This document shows positions 1 through 7,789 of a DNA stretch of 21,690 nt, piece by piece. The notes beneath the pieces were generated by a model that was not told the origin of the DNA, ran no database searches, and saw nothing but the letters and a program-made list of their open reading frames with translations. The DNA comes from an uncultured Oscillospiraceae bacterium (lineage in GTDB: Bacteria > Bacillota_A > Clostridia > Oscillospirales > Oscillospiraceae): positions 1 through 21,690 of the forward strand of contig CAJUAW010000036.1 of assembly GCA_910584605.1 (NCBI GenBank). Reading direction: 5' to 3'. Numbering within the stretch: position 1 is the stretch's first letter; every line of letters starts with the position of its first letter. The translations under genes and the position numbers were made by a program.

Positions 1-89
1 GCTATAATCTGGAGCAGCTGGAGAGCCACTGCAAGCTGGTCTGCAAGCTTTTTGACTGGTACCGCGTATTTGGATTTTCTTCCCCCTGA
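1..89 (+). CDS. C-terminal end of an unidentified protein (partial)
   Basis: An open frame runs in from the left edge and stops with TGA at 87-89. It encodes 28 visible residues, including LEQLESHCKLVCKLFDWYR and ending FGFSSP. The visible part looks like an amphipathic helix. A regulator upstream of ABC pairs would be a common arrangement, but nothing in these residues identifies a family, so no function is assigned. A terminator follows 4 bases after the stop, so this gene ends a transcription unit before the ABC operon. Confidence 0.55.
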   Translation, partial: YNLEQLESHCKLVCKLFDWYRVFGFSSP

Positions 90-92
90 AGG

Positions 93-116
93 GCCCTTTT
101 CCCAGAAAGGGCTTTT
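93..116 (+). terminator. Rho-independent terminator of the upstream gene
   Basis: A perfect 7-bp stem (GCCCTTT, 93-99, with AAAGGGC, 106-112) with a 6-base loop is followed directly by TTTT. It lies just after the stop at 89. Its T-run doubles as part of the possible -35 region of the next operon. Confidence 0.75.
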
Positions 117-146
117 CAAAGGCTTTTGAGTTAGCTATATCTAACT
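113..146 (+). promoter_or_regulatory. Probable promoter of the ABC pair with overlapping operator-like inverted repeat
   Basis: A possible -35 (TTTTCA, 113-118) and -10 (TATATC, 136-141) lie 17 bases apart. A perfect inverted repeat AGTTAG-CTATAT-CTAACT spans 129-146 and covers the -10 region, which is where a repressor would bind. Its TTAG/CTAA arms recall half-sites of DtxR-family metal-dependent repressors. That resemblance is only suggestive, and no regulator gene is visible. The ribosome binding site AAAGGAGG (154-161) follows. Confidence 0.45.
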
Positions 147-168
147 TTTAATCAAAGGAGGTCATTTT

Positions 169-1914
169 GTGTTCAAGAACGTATTGGACTATGCGGGAGA
201 GTACCGCCGGCTGACCTACCGGTCGGTGGCCGTCCTCCTGCTGGGCGTGACCATGAGCGTCCTGCCCTTCTGGTTTGCCTACCAGCTGATCCTGCCGCTG
301 CTGGGCTATGGCGCTCTGGAACCTGCCGGAGCCGTCTGGCGGGTGGCCGCTATCGCTGCCTGCGGAATCCTCTATGCTCTGCTCTATGTCCGGGGGCTGG
401 CCCTGTCCCATCAGGCGGCTTACCACACCCTGGAAAACATCCGCGTCTCCCTGCAAAAAAAGCTGGAGGCACAGCCCTTGGGGACGATTCAGGAGAAAGG
501 CGTGGGCGTCCTCAAAAAGATGTTCATTGACGACATCGAATCCATTGAACTTCTGCTGGCCCACGCCATTCCGGAGGGCATCTCAAATGTTGCCGTTCCG
601 GTCATCGTCTATATCGCCATGTTCTTCGCGGACTGGAAACTGGCGCTGCTGACTCTGTGCTCCCTTCCTTTGGGGTTCGTGGCCATGGGCGCCATGTACA
701 AGCAGGGCACCAGCAAAATGGGGGCCTACTACGGCGCGGCCCAGAAGATGAACAGCACCATTGTGGAGTATATCAACGGCATGGAGGTGGTAAAGGTCTT
801 CAATCGGGACGGCGACAGCTACAAGCGGTTTGAGACAGATGTGACAAACTATCGGGACTTTACCCTGGACTGGTACCGGGTCTGCTGGCCCTGGATGGCC
901 CTCTATAACAGCATCATCCCCTGCTCGGCCATGTTTACCCTGCCGCTGGGGGCATGGTTTGTTCTGCAAGGCTGGTCAACACTGCCGGATCTGGTGCTGG
1001 TGCTGTGCATGAGCTTCGGCACCGGCGCGCCGCTGCTGCGGTCTCTCAGCTTTCTGTCCACCATGCCCCAGGTCAATTTCAAAATCGAGGCGCTGGAGCA
1101 GCTGATGGGCGCGCCCCCTCTGCAGCAGACAGACCGCCCGTTCACTGGAGAGGATCACTCCATTTCCTTTGAAAATGTCCGTTTCAGCTACAAGGAGGAG
1201 GAAGTCCTCCACGGCGTCTCCCTCTCCGCCAGGGAGGGGAGCCTGACTGCCCTGGTGGGCGAATCCGGCAGCGGAAAATCCACTTTAGCCAAGCTGCTGG
1301 TGCATTTTTATGATGTGTCCGGCGGTTCCGTGAAGATCGGCGGGCAGGATGTCCGGGATATGAGCATTGAATCGCTGAACGACCAGATCTCCTATGTGTC
1401 CCAGGAGCAGTTCCTGTTCAACATGAGCCTGCTGGAAAATATCCGCCTGGGCAAGCTGGACGCCACGGACGAGGAGGTTCTGGCGGCAGCGGAAAAGGCC
1501 CAGTGCGGGGAGTTCCTGGCCCGCCTGCCCCAGGGCATCCACACTATGGCCGGGGACGGCGGAAAACAGCTCTCTGGCGGAGAGCGGCAGCGGATTTCCC
1601 TGGCCCGGGCGATTTTGAAGAACGCTCCCATCGTGGTGCTGGACGAGGCCACCGCCTTCATGGACCCGGAGAATGAGGAGAAGATGAACGCCGCCATTGC
1701 CCAGGTCATCCGGGATAAAACGGTCATCGTAATCGCCCACCGGCTCCACTCCATCGTGAATGCGGATCAGATTTGCGTTCTGCATCAAGGCAATGTGGCG
1801 GCGGTGGGGACGCACAACGAGTTACTGGAGCGCAGTCCAGAATATCAGACCCTCTGGCAGGCGGCGGAGGGCGCTGCAGATTGGAAGGTATCGGTTGAGG
1901 AGGTGCTGGCATGA
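169..1914 (+). CDS. ABC transporter, fused permease and ATPase (first half-transporter)
   Basis: A 581-residue half-transporter with the exporter (type IV) fold. The N-terminal membrane domain (about 1-310) has hydrophobic segments near 20-48, 60-80, 140-172 and 245-290. The nucleotide-binding domain (about 330-581) shows Walker A GESGSGKST (364-372), Q-loop Q412, signature LSGGE (468-472), Walker B ending LDE (491-493) and switch His524. All catalytic positions are present. The start is GTG at 169, 7 bases after AAAGGAGG. Its stop overlaps the start of the next gene (ATGA), so the two are translationally coupled and probably form a heterodimer. Pairs of this layout include siderophore-related IrtAB/YbtPQ and drug or peptide exporters. 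The substrate cannot be read from sequence. Confidence 0.93.
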   Translation: MFKNVLDYAGEYRRLTYRSVAVLLLGVTMSVLPFWFAYQLILPLLGYGALEPAGAVWRVAAIAACGILYALLYVRGLALSHQAAYHTLENIRVSLQKKLEAQPLGTIQEKGVGVLKKMFIDDIESIELLLAHAIPEGISNVAVPVIVYIAMFFADWKLALLTLCSLPLGFVAMGAMYKQGTSKMGAYYGAAQKMNSTIVEYINGMEVVKVFNRDGDSYKRFETDVTNYRDFTLDWYRVCWPWMALYNSIIPCSAMFTLPLGAWFVLQGWSTLPDLVLVLCMSFGTGAPLLRSLSFLSTMPQVNFKIEALEQLMGAPPLQQTDRPFTGEDHSISFENVRFSYKEEEVLHGVSLSAREGSLTALVGESGSGKSTLAKLLVHFYDVSGGSVKIGGQDVRDMSIESLNDQISYVSQEQFLFNMSLLENIRLGKLDATDEEVLAAAEKAQCGEFLARLPQGIHTMAGDGGKQLSGGERQRISLARAILKNAPIVVLDEATAFMDPENEEKMNAAIAQVIRDKTVIVIAHRLHSIVNADQICVLHQGNVAAVGTHNELLERSPEYQTLWQAAEGAADWKVSVEEVLA

Positions 1915-3704
1915 TCGCATTGATGAAGCGAATCCTGAATGTGGCGGGAGGTTACAAAGGGCGGATTCAGCTGGCCTTTGTGTTTTCGTTCCTGAAATCC
2001 TTTTTGGCGAAAGCGCCCATCGGCATGGCGTTTCTGGTGCTGACCGCATTCCTGAACGGCAGTGCCGGCAGCCGCCTGTGCCTGACCATGGGAGCGGCCA
2101 TGGCAATCTGTCTGGTCTTGCAGGTGCTCTGCCAGCACGCGGCGGACCGCCTGCAATCGGCGGCTGGGTTCATGGTGTTCGCAGAAAAGCGGATGGAGCT
2201 GGGGGCGCACCTGCGGAAGCTGCCCATGGGCTACTTTACCGAGGGAAACATCGGAAAAATCAGCTCTGTACTCTCCACCGATATGGTGTTTATTGAGGAA
2301 AACTGCATGACCGCGCTGGCGGATATGATGAGCTATATCTTCGCTGAGGCCATTATGCTCTCGTTCCTGTTTGTCATCCATCCTTGGCTGGGCCTTGCCG
2401 GGTGCGCGCTGATGCTGCTGGTGCTGGCCGTCGCCAAGGGGATGCGCCGGGAGGGGCTGGAGGACTCGGACATCCGCCAGGCCCAGAGCGAGAATCTGAC
2501 GGAGGCGGTGCTGGACTTTGCCGAGGGTATCGGCATCATCAAGACCTACAACCTGCTGGGCGAGAAATCGGCGGAGCTGACGGAAAACTTCCGTGAAAGC
2601 CGTAAGACGAGCATTGACTTTGAGGAAAACCACGCGCCCTGGCAGCGGCGGCTCAACCTGGTGTTTGGGCTGGGCGTGGCCGTCGTGGTGGCGCTGACGC
2701 TGTTCCTGCGCGGCTGCGGGCGTTTGGATTCTTCTCTCGCCGTGGGAGTCATGCTGTTTGTGTTTGATCTGTTCGGACCGATGAAGGCTCTGTATGGCCA
2801 GAGTTCCCGCCTGACGGTGATGAACAGCTGCATGGACCGGATCGAGGAGGTCTTTGCCGAGGCGGAGCTTTCGGACAAAGGGACGGCCCACATCCCCGCC
2901 CGGAGCGGCGGCCCCGAGGTGGAGCTTCGGAATGTCAGCTTTGCTTACAAGGTGAATTCCGGCGAAGCCGGAAGAGAGGGCGGCCTGGGCCGCGGGGAGA
3001 AGGAGACGCTGCATGACATCAGTTTCTGTCTGGAGAAGAATCAGATAGCGGCGCTGGTGGGACCCTCCGGCGGCGGAAAGTCCACCATTGCCAGCCTGCT
3101 GGCCCGGTTCTGGGATGTGAAGTCCGGTCAGGTGCTGGTGCGGGGCGTGGATATTCGGACGGTCCCCCTGTCAGAGCCGATGGACCACATCAGTATGGTG
3201 TTCCAGCGGGTGTATCTGTTCCAGGACACCATCTACAATAACATCAGCATGGGCCGCCCGGACGCCAGCCGGGAGGAAGTCATGGAGGCGGCCAGGAAAG
3301 CCCGGTGCCACGACTTCATTATGAGCCTGCCCGACGGCTACGATACGGTGGTCGGGGAGGGCGGCGAATCCCTCTCCGGCGGCGAGAAGCAGAGAATTTC
3401 CATTGCCCGCTGCATCCTGAAGGATGCGCCCATTGTCATTCTGGACGAGGCCACAGCCAGCGTGGATGCGGACAATGAGAGCTATATCCAGCAGGCTATC
3501 AGCGAGCTGTGCAAGGGCAAGACGCTGCTGGTCATCGCCCACCGGCTGAACACGATCCGCCACGCCAATCAGATCTTCGTGGTGGCGGAAGGACAGATCG
3601 TCCAGCGGGGCGTCCACGAGGCGCTGATGCGGGAGGAGGGTATCTACCGCAAGTTTGTCTCGGTACGGGAAAACAGTCAGGGCTGGAACAGCCGAAGTGC
3701 GTAA
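1911..3704 (+). CDS. ABC transporter, fused permease and ATPase (second half-transporter)
   Basis: A 597-residue partner of the preceding gene, starting at an ATG that overlaps its stop by 4 bases. The membrane domain occupies about 1-320. The ATPase domain has Walker A GPSGGGKST (384-392), Q432, signature LSGGE (488-492), Walker B LDE (511-513) and His544. Both halves have a complete Walker B glutamate, so neither ATP site looks degenerate. An unusual glycine-rich insert (about 348-365) sits between the first strand of the ATPase domain (NVSFAYK) and TLHDISF, and its DNA consists of two adjacent palindromes (see findings). The last residues (after EGIYRKFVSVREN) lie next to a rearrangement scar, so the final few amino acids may not be ancestral. 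No terminator is evident downstream. Confidence 0.93.
   Translation: MIALMKRILNVAGGYKGRIQLAFVFSFLKSFLAKAPIGMAFLVLTAFLNGSAGSRLCLTMGAAMAICLVLQVLCQHAADRLQSAAGFMVFAEKRMELGAHLRKLPMGYFTEGNIGKISSVLSTDMVFIEENCMTALADMMSYIFAEAIMLSFLFVIHPWLGLAGCALMLLVLAVAKGMRREGLEDSDIRQAQSENLTEAVLDFAEGIGIIKTYNLLGEKSAELTENFRESRKTSIDFEENHAPWQRRLNLVFGLGVAVVVALTLFLRGCGRLDSSLAVGVMLFVFDLFGPMKALYGQSSRLTVMNSCMDRIEEVFAEAELSDKGTAHIPARSGGPEVELRNVSFAYKVNSGEAGREGGLGRGEKETLHDISFCLEKNQIAALVGPSGGGKSTIASLLARFWDVKSGQVLVRGVDIRTVPLSEPMDHISMVFQRVYLFQDTIYNNISMGRPDASREEVMEAARKARCHDFIMSLPDGYDTVVGEGGESLSGGEKQRISIARCILKDAPIVILDEATASVDADNESYIQQAISELCKGKTLLVIAHRLNTIRHANQIFVVAEGQIVQRGVHEALMREEGIYRKFVSVRENSQGWNSRSA
2957..2993. repeat. Tandem palindromes inside the ATPase-domain insert
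   Basis: TTCCGGC-GAA-GCCGGAA (2957-2973) is a perfect 7-bp inverted repeat with a 3-base loop. It is followed 6 bases later by GCGGCC-TG-GGCCGC (2980-2993), another perfect inverted repeat. Together they encode most of the glycine-rich insert in the second half-transporter. The reading frame is kept. They could be a small palindromic element inserted in frame or a chance GC-rich expansion. Confidence 0.5.
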
Positions 3705-3895
3705 GGAAAGAGCCGCCTGGATCAGGTACTCATTTTCCGGGTCGATGCTGGCGGTGGCCTCGTCCAGGATGATGATGGGCGCGTCTGTCAGAATCACCCG
3801 GGCGATGGAGATTTCCCCCTCCCGTCACATCCCAGAACCGGGCGATCAGCTTGGCTGCCGTGGACTTCCCGCCGCCGGACGGCCCCACCAGCGAT
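3705..3895 (-). pseudogene. Remnant of an ABC transporter ATPase domain with internal deletion
   Basis: On the minus strand, 3893 to about 3818 encodes the Walker A region LVGPSGGGKSTAAKLIARFW. It then jumps, with a frame change, to ISIARVILTDAPIIILDEAT and ENEYLIQAALS (about 3815 to 3705). In the intact neighbour about 90 residues, including the Q-loop and LSGGE signature, lie between these segments and are missing here. The fragment begins in mid-domain and ends abruptly against the 3' end of the intact ABC gene. Sequence details differ from both intact copies (for example DVTGG and DPENEYLIQ), so it comes from a third transporter rather than a recent duplication. It cannot make a working protein. 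Confidence 0.85.
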
Positions 3896-4144
3896 GATGT
3901 CCGGTGCTGTCTGACTGGAGTAGGCTAGGTGGTCCCCCAGCGCAAAAGAGGCAGAAACCAAAAAAGCGGTGTTGACCATCCGGCTTCTGCCATCCATATC
4001 CTCCAGAGAAGCGATCGCAGGAAGATTATTGATTAAGGTGGCCAGCAAACCGTCCACTGCGTTCTGGTCAATACGAAGATATTTTCCTATTGCTTGGAAT
4101 TGTCGTTGGAATATGTATCGGACCACGGCAACCAGTGGAAACAT
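3893..4144 (-). pseudogene. eutH: Fragment of ethanolamine permease EutH
   Basis: The minus-strand frame from 4144 encodes about 84 residues matching the C-terminal third of EutH, the membrane protein linked to ethanolamine uptake. Recognisable landmarks are NAVDGLLATLINNLPAI, the DMD-R segment, and LVSASFALGDHLAYSS, corresponding to VSAAFALGDHLGF in known EutH proteins. The N-terminal two thirds and the last membrane segments are missing. At about 3893 the EutH frame (ending APDII) is joined directly to an ABC ATPase fragment. The piece begins 24 bases after the stop of the histidine kinase and has no upstream coding sequence. It is a relic. Confidence 0.82.
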
Positions 4145-4168
4145 ACCTGCCGTTTCGTGCTCCCGCCG

Positions 4169-6745
4169 TCACCGCAGGCTGCTCATAAGCCGGAACATCT
4201 TGCGGATGTCCACCGGTTTTGCCAGATGTCCGTTCATTCCGGCGTCCTTTGCCAGCGCAACATCCTCTTCAAATGCGTTGGCTGACAGCGCGATGATGGG
4301 GACGGTCTTCGCGTCTGCCCGGTCCAGGCCGCGGATCACTCGGGCCGCCTCGTATCCGCTCATGACTGGCATCATCAAATCCATAAGTACACAGTCAAAT
4401 GTTCCTGGAGCAGAGGACATGAAGACATCTACTGCAGCTTTTCCGTTCACGGCGGTCACCACCTCCGCATCCGCATCCCGAAGAATGAACTCCACAATTT
4501 CGCGGTTGATCTCGTTGTCCTCGACCAACAAGACGCGCATCCCCGCAATATTGCTCTGCCCGTCCTGCTCCTCCTCCCCGGTCTGCCCCGCCTCGTCAAT
4601 ACGGATGGGCAGGGTGATTTGGACGACGCTCCCCTTGCCTGGGGAGCTGTCTACCTCAACGGTTCCCCGCATTTGGTCCACCAGCTTCTTCACGATGGAC
4701 ATGCCGAGGCCGACGCCGTTATATTGGGTCCTCGCATCCGGATGCTCCTGGGTGAAGGGTTCAAAAATGTGGGGCTTAAAGTCCTCCCCCATGCCGATCC
4801 CGGTATCTTCGATCACAAAACGGTAGCTTGCGCTGCCATTCCGAAATGCGGTTTCCTCTACCCGGACAGACACGGAGCCTTGGGGCCGGTTATACTTGAG
4901 GGCGTTGTCAATGACATTCATCAGAATTTGCTTCAAATGCAACGGATTTCCAATCAGCCTGCTGTGGCACACGCTGACCTCCTCCAGGGCCAGCCGGATT
5001 TCCGCTTTCTCCGCCTGATGGGCCAGGATGGTAATGCAGTCTTCCAGCGCGGCATGAAGGTCAAACGGCTCCTCCACCTCCGCCGCCGGCTGGCCGCTCT
5101 CCAGCTTGCTGACCTGCAGAACGTCGTTTACCAGGGACAGCAGATGCTCCGTCGACACGCGGATCTTCTTCCGGCACGCTTGCTGCCGCTCCGGATCGTC
5201 CGGGCTTTTTTCCAGAATGGCCAGCAGTCCTAAAATTCCATTGATCGGTGTACGGAGATCGTGGGACATATGGGAGAGAAATTCGCTCTTGGCCGAATTC
5301 GCCCGCCTCACCCGCTCCAGCAGCTCCATGATGGACTGCTCCTGCTTCTTCCGCGCCACCATGGTCTCCGTAATATCCTGATGGTAGCCGTGCAGGCATA
5401 CGCCCGGTTTTTTAAACGTTTTGTCCGGCACGCCGCCGCAGCGGACATATATTTTCCCCAGCTTCGGATGCTTCCAGGGGTATATTACCTCGGCCCGTCC
5501 GGTTTCTAAAATGTGCAGTACCGCGTCCTGCACCATATCCACATAGTCTGGCTCAATATTTTCAAACCAACGCCGGTAGCACTCCTCCGGACCGATCTCA
5601 TCCGGCGCGCCCAGGAGGATCCGCATCGTACGGTCCGCGTACATCCTTGGCTGGCAGCCCTCTTCCAGCTCAATGGTCCAGATTCCGGTTCTGGCGCCCT
5701 CCAGAATGTCCTCCAGGCTCTGCCGCGCCTCCAGCTTGGATTTCTCCTCCTGCTCCACTACGGCATTAATGTCCCGTTGGGCAAAAATCGCACAGTTTTC
5801 CTCCGCCGTCTTCTCTGTGGCGGAAAAATGAAGCTCCATGTGCTTCAGTCCGGAACAGCTGTCGTTCACCTGGTATCGAACGGAGAACTTTTTCTTTGTC
5901 CTGAGCTGAGCGAGCACATAGTCCTTCTTTGTCACGGCGCGGAGCCGCTCCCGGTCCCTGGGAACCACATATTGGGCAATATACCGCTCCACCGCCGTTT
6001 GGTAGCCGTCCTTAAACTGGACGGCCCAATCAATCCCCGTCTGTTCACTGCTCCGGTAGACCTCGCATTCGCCGGTATCGAAGTTCACCTGATAGATGCC
6101 CAAATAGTCCACGCTGAGGGCATGAAGAACGTTATAGCTCCGCTTTTGCAGTTCCCGGAACAGATTCCGCCGCTTCAGGGAGGATACAATAAAGTATGCC
6201 GCGGTCTGGAGCATATTCGACGCATACTCCAGCGACCGCACAGGGGGATTGTCCACGCCGTAAAAGCCAATGATCCTTTTGCCGTCATAAAGGGGAACCA
6301 CCACAAGGGCATGAACGTCCTGCCGCTTCAGATTTTCATACTGGAGCGGCTCCGTTTCCCGGATATCCTCCAGGCGCTCAATTACGATATGCTTGCCGAC
6401 CCGGAATTTCCGGTACCAGCTTGCGCATACCTCCGGAGGCACATTTTGGAGATATTCCTTTTCTGGCTCCACCCCGTCAGCTGCCCACTCATAGGTGTTA
6501 TCGTCGCCGCCGGACTCGTTCTGCTCAAATATGTAGGTCCGTTCCCCATTTAACGCTTTTCCCAAGTGCTCCAGCAGCACCTCCAGAGACCGGTCGGGAG
6601 TATCCTCCAGCAGGGCGACGCGAAGGCCCTCGTTGATAACGGCCTCCAGATTCTGAACGCTCCGCATGCCGCTGTGCCGCTCCTGTTCCTTGATCAGTGG
6701 AGCTTCGTCTCCAGCCCGTTTGAAAAGCTCCCCTGAATAGTCCAT
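4169..6745 (-). CDS. Hybrid sensor histidine kinase with GAF/PAS input and receiver domain
   Basis: An 858-residue soluble signalling protein with no signal peptide or membrane helix. From the N-terminus: a GAF-like domain (about 36-186, including VVVPLYDGKRIIGFYGVDNP), a PAS-like region (about 205-330, DYLGIYQVNFDTGECEVY), a second PAS (about 346-466), HisKA with phosphoacceptor His495 in SHMSHDLRTP, HATPase with the N-box DNALKYN (613-619), G1 DTGIGMG (647-653) and G2 GVGLG (677-681), and a C-terminal receiver (about 735-858) with Asp742/743, phosphoacceptor Asp789, Ser821 and Lys843. Phosphate would pass from His495 to Asp789 and probably on to an unlinked Hpt protein or regulator. I chose the ATG at 6745 because GGAGG lies 9 bases upstream; an earlier in-frame ATG at 6847 has no ribosome binding site. 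A promoter and structured leader precede it. Confidence 0.92.
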   Translation of the reverse strand: MDYSGELFKRAGDEAPLIKEQERHSGMRSVQNLEAVINEGLRVALLEDTPDRSLEVLLEHLGKALNGERTYIFEQNESGGDDNTYEWAADGVEPEKEYLQNVPPEVCASWYRKFRVGKHIVIERLEDIRETEPLQYENLKRQDVHALVVVPLYDGKRIIGFYGVDNPPVRSLEYASNMLQTAAYFIVSSLKRRNLFRELQKRSYNVLHALSVDYLGIYQVNFDTGECEVYRSSEQTGIDWAVQFKDGYQTAVERYIAQYVVPRDRERLRAVTKKDYVLAQLRTKKKFSVRYQVNDSCSGLKHMELHFSATEKTAEENCAIFAQRDINAVVEQEEKSKLEARQSLEDILEGARTGIWTIELEEGCQPRMYADRTMRILLGAPDEIGPEECYRRWFENIEPDYVDMVQDAVLHILETGRAEVIYPWKHPKLGKIYVRCGGVPDKTFKKPGVCLHGYHQDITETMVARKKQEQSIMELLERVRRANSAKSEFLSHMSHDLRTPINGILGLLAILEKSPDDPERQQACRKKIRVSTEHLLSLVNDVLQVSKLESGQPAAEVEEPFDLHAALEDCITILAHQAEKAEIRLALEEVSVCHSRLIGNPLHLKQILMNVIDNALKYNRPQGSVSVRVEETAFRNGSASYRFVIEDTGIGMGEDFKPHIFEPFTQEHPDARTQYNGVGLGMSIVKKLVDQMRGTVEVDSSPGKGSVVQITLPIRIDEAGQTGEEEQDGQSNIAGMRVLLVEDNEINREIVEFILRDADAEVVTAVNGKAAVDVFMSSAPGTFDCVLMDLMMPVMSGYEAARVIRGLDRADAKTVPIIALSANAFEEDVALAKDAGMNGHLAKPVDIRKMFRLMSSLR

Positions 6746-6747
6746 AA

Positions 6748-6890
6748 GCCCGCCCCTCCATATAGACCACATTCCGGTCATAGCCGTTGCGGCGAGTTCC
6801 GGTACAGGGAAACAGCTCCTCACCGGAACCCGCCGTTTTGGCGGCATACCGATTTGTTTCCGTCGTTTTGCCGCAGAAAACTAGAAAAGT
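6748..6890 (-). promoter_or_regulatory. Structured 5' leader of the hybrid kinase mRNA
   Basis: Between the predicted transcription start (about 6890) and the kinase start lie 145 bases of untranslated RNA. The main hairpin pairs 6822-6835 with 6790-6803: 14 pairs, one of them a G-U that pairs only in the minus-strand RNA. A second hairpin pairs 6869-6874 with 6841-6846 (GCGGCA/TGCCGC). An alternative stem GCCGCC-AAAA-CGGCGG would use one arm of each, so the structures compete. This layout suits a cis-regulatory RNA. It matches no riboswitch consensus I can recall, and no ligand is proposed. Confidence 0.5.
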
Positions 6891-6897
6891 CGGTGTC

Positions 6898-6926
6898 ATA
6901 ATATCACATGTCCTTACTTTCGTCAA
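6898..6926 (-). promoter_or_regulatory. Sigma-70 promoter of the hybrid kinase
   Basis: On the minus strand, -35 TTGACG (6921-6926) and -10 TATTAT (6898-6903) lie 17 bases apart. A TGA just before the -10 gives the extended -10 form TGnTATTAT. It is a strong housekeeping-type promoter for the kinase, leaving a leader of about 145 bases. Confidence 0.75.
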
Positions 6927-7227
6927 TACAAAAGTGGGGCTTGGCACTCCGGGTCCGGCAGGATGGAATCAGGAAACGAAAGCGGCACAGCGCTTTCGCC
7001 GCTCTGCTTGGGCCGCCCGGTCAAACATCTTCTGAATCAAGATTTGTAGAAACCCTGTCACATATCACATCATAACTATCACAACAAAACAATGCAAACG
7101 TTCACTGTTTATCTAGATTGGCAGTCCAGCGCACGAAAGTCCTGTTGGAGGGTCCTGCGCCCAATTCTCCCTTCTGGTTCCGGCATATTTTTCATTTTTT
7201 CCCACTCTGCAAGGAGGGCAGGCCGTT
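6927..7227. other. Intergenic stretch, no gene seen
   Basis: About 300 bases between the kinase promoter and the lipoprotein terminator. On the minus strand it holds only very short frames (30 codons or fewer) without convincing ribosome binding sites. It contains an AT-rich patch around 7060-7120 and a GC-rich patch around 6940-7020. I see no recognisable gene, repeat or RNA. Confidence 0.5.
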
Positions 7228-7260
7228 AAAAAAACTCCCTGACCGGATGGGTCAGAGAGT
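7228..7260 (-). terminator. Rho-independent terminator of the DUF4358 lipoprotein gene
   Basis: In minus-strand RNA the 11-bp stem ACTCTCTGACC/GGTCAGGGAGT (7250-7260 with 7234-7244, one G-U pair) has a 5-base loop and is followed by seven T residues (7228-7234). It lies directly downstream of the lipoprotein stop codon. Confidence 0.9.
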
Positions 7261-7267
7261 ATGAGGC

Positions 7268-7789
7268 TCAGGAGAACCGGGCGTTGAACGCCTCCACGAT
7301 CTCATCGCAGTTTTCGTGGATGATCATCATGACATAGTTCCCGCTGGAGACGATTCGGGAGTTGTTTTCCCATTGGTCCATTGCCATGGGATACTGAGCC
7401 CCGCCGGGGCCGCTGCCGTCGCCTACCATGTAGTCAACGCGGGTCTGAAAGATATCCATCACGGCGTCCACGTCCTTGCTGTCCTTCACCTGAACCAGGC
7501 CGAACTCACCGTTGTTCATAGACATCGGGCAGTAGTACACCTGCATCTGCTCGGCATCAATGTTGGACATACCGGGGTAGAGCATATCCAGGATAGCATC
7601 ATCCGCCAGCTCCAGAAAGCCGAACTCGTACTGGCTGGTGGTGTCGTCGAAGAACGCCTGGAGGTCTATCTGGGGCCCGGCAGAGGCGGAGTCGCCGGCA
7701 GAGCCTCTGCCGGGAGGGTTGGCTCCGCAGGCGGCCAGAGAGAGGGTGAGGGCTGTGAGCAGGACTGCTGCGAGGATTTTCGTTCTCAT
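7268..7789 (-). CDS. DUF4358-family lipoprotein
   Basis: A 173-residue secreted lipoprotein. Residues 1-20 form a lipoprotein signal peptide (MRTK, then a hydrophobic core) with lipobox LAAC and lipidated Cys21. A Gly/Ser-rich linker follows. The rest matches the DUF4358 pattern of clostridial lipoproteins: an acidic DDAILDMLYPGM segment, a short extracellular domain, and the closing NYVMMIIHENCDEIVEAFNA. The function of the family is unknown to me. The start at 7789 is preceded by GAAAGGAG; the open frame extends further upstream but with proline-rich, unconvincing sequence. It is probably a single-gene unit, with its own terminator on the 3' side. Confidence 0.85.
   Translation of the reverse strand: MRTKILAAVLLTALTLSLAACGANPPGRGSAGDSASAGPQIDLQAFFDDTTSQYEFGFLELADDAILDMLYPGMSNIDAEQMQVYYCPMSMNNGEFGLVQVKDSKDVDAVMDIFQTRVDYMVGDGSGPGGAQYPMAMDQWENNSRIVSSGNYVMMIIHENCDEIVEAFNARFS

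Noticed and set aside
1845..3014. A 389-codon minus-strand frame
   Set aside because: It is antisense to the ABC pair. It has a His/Gln-rich shadow composition and no motifs.
3171..3797. A minus-strand ORF starting MILTDAPIIILDEATAS that looks like an ABC ATPase
   Set aside because: Only its first 30 or so residues (3705-3797) are real ABC sequence, part of the pseudogene. The rest reads antisense through the intact ABC gene.
5513..6553. A 346-codon plus-strand frame
   Set aside because: It is antisense to the histidine kinase, whose domains and residues are unambiguous.
6748..6890. A c-di-GMP riboswitch in the kinase leader
   Set aside because: There is a GGCAAA-like and GGAAAC-like string, but the arrangement of stems and conserved positions does not fit the class I or class II patterns, so I leave the leader unclassified.
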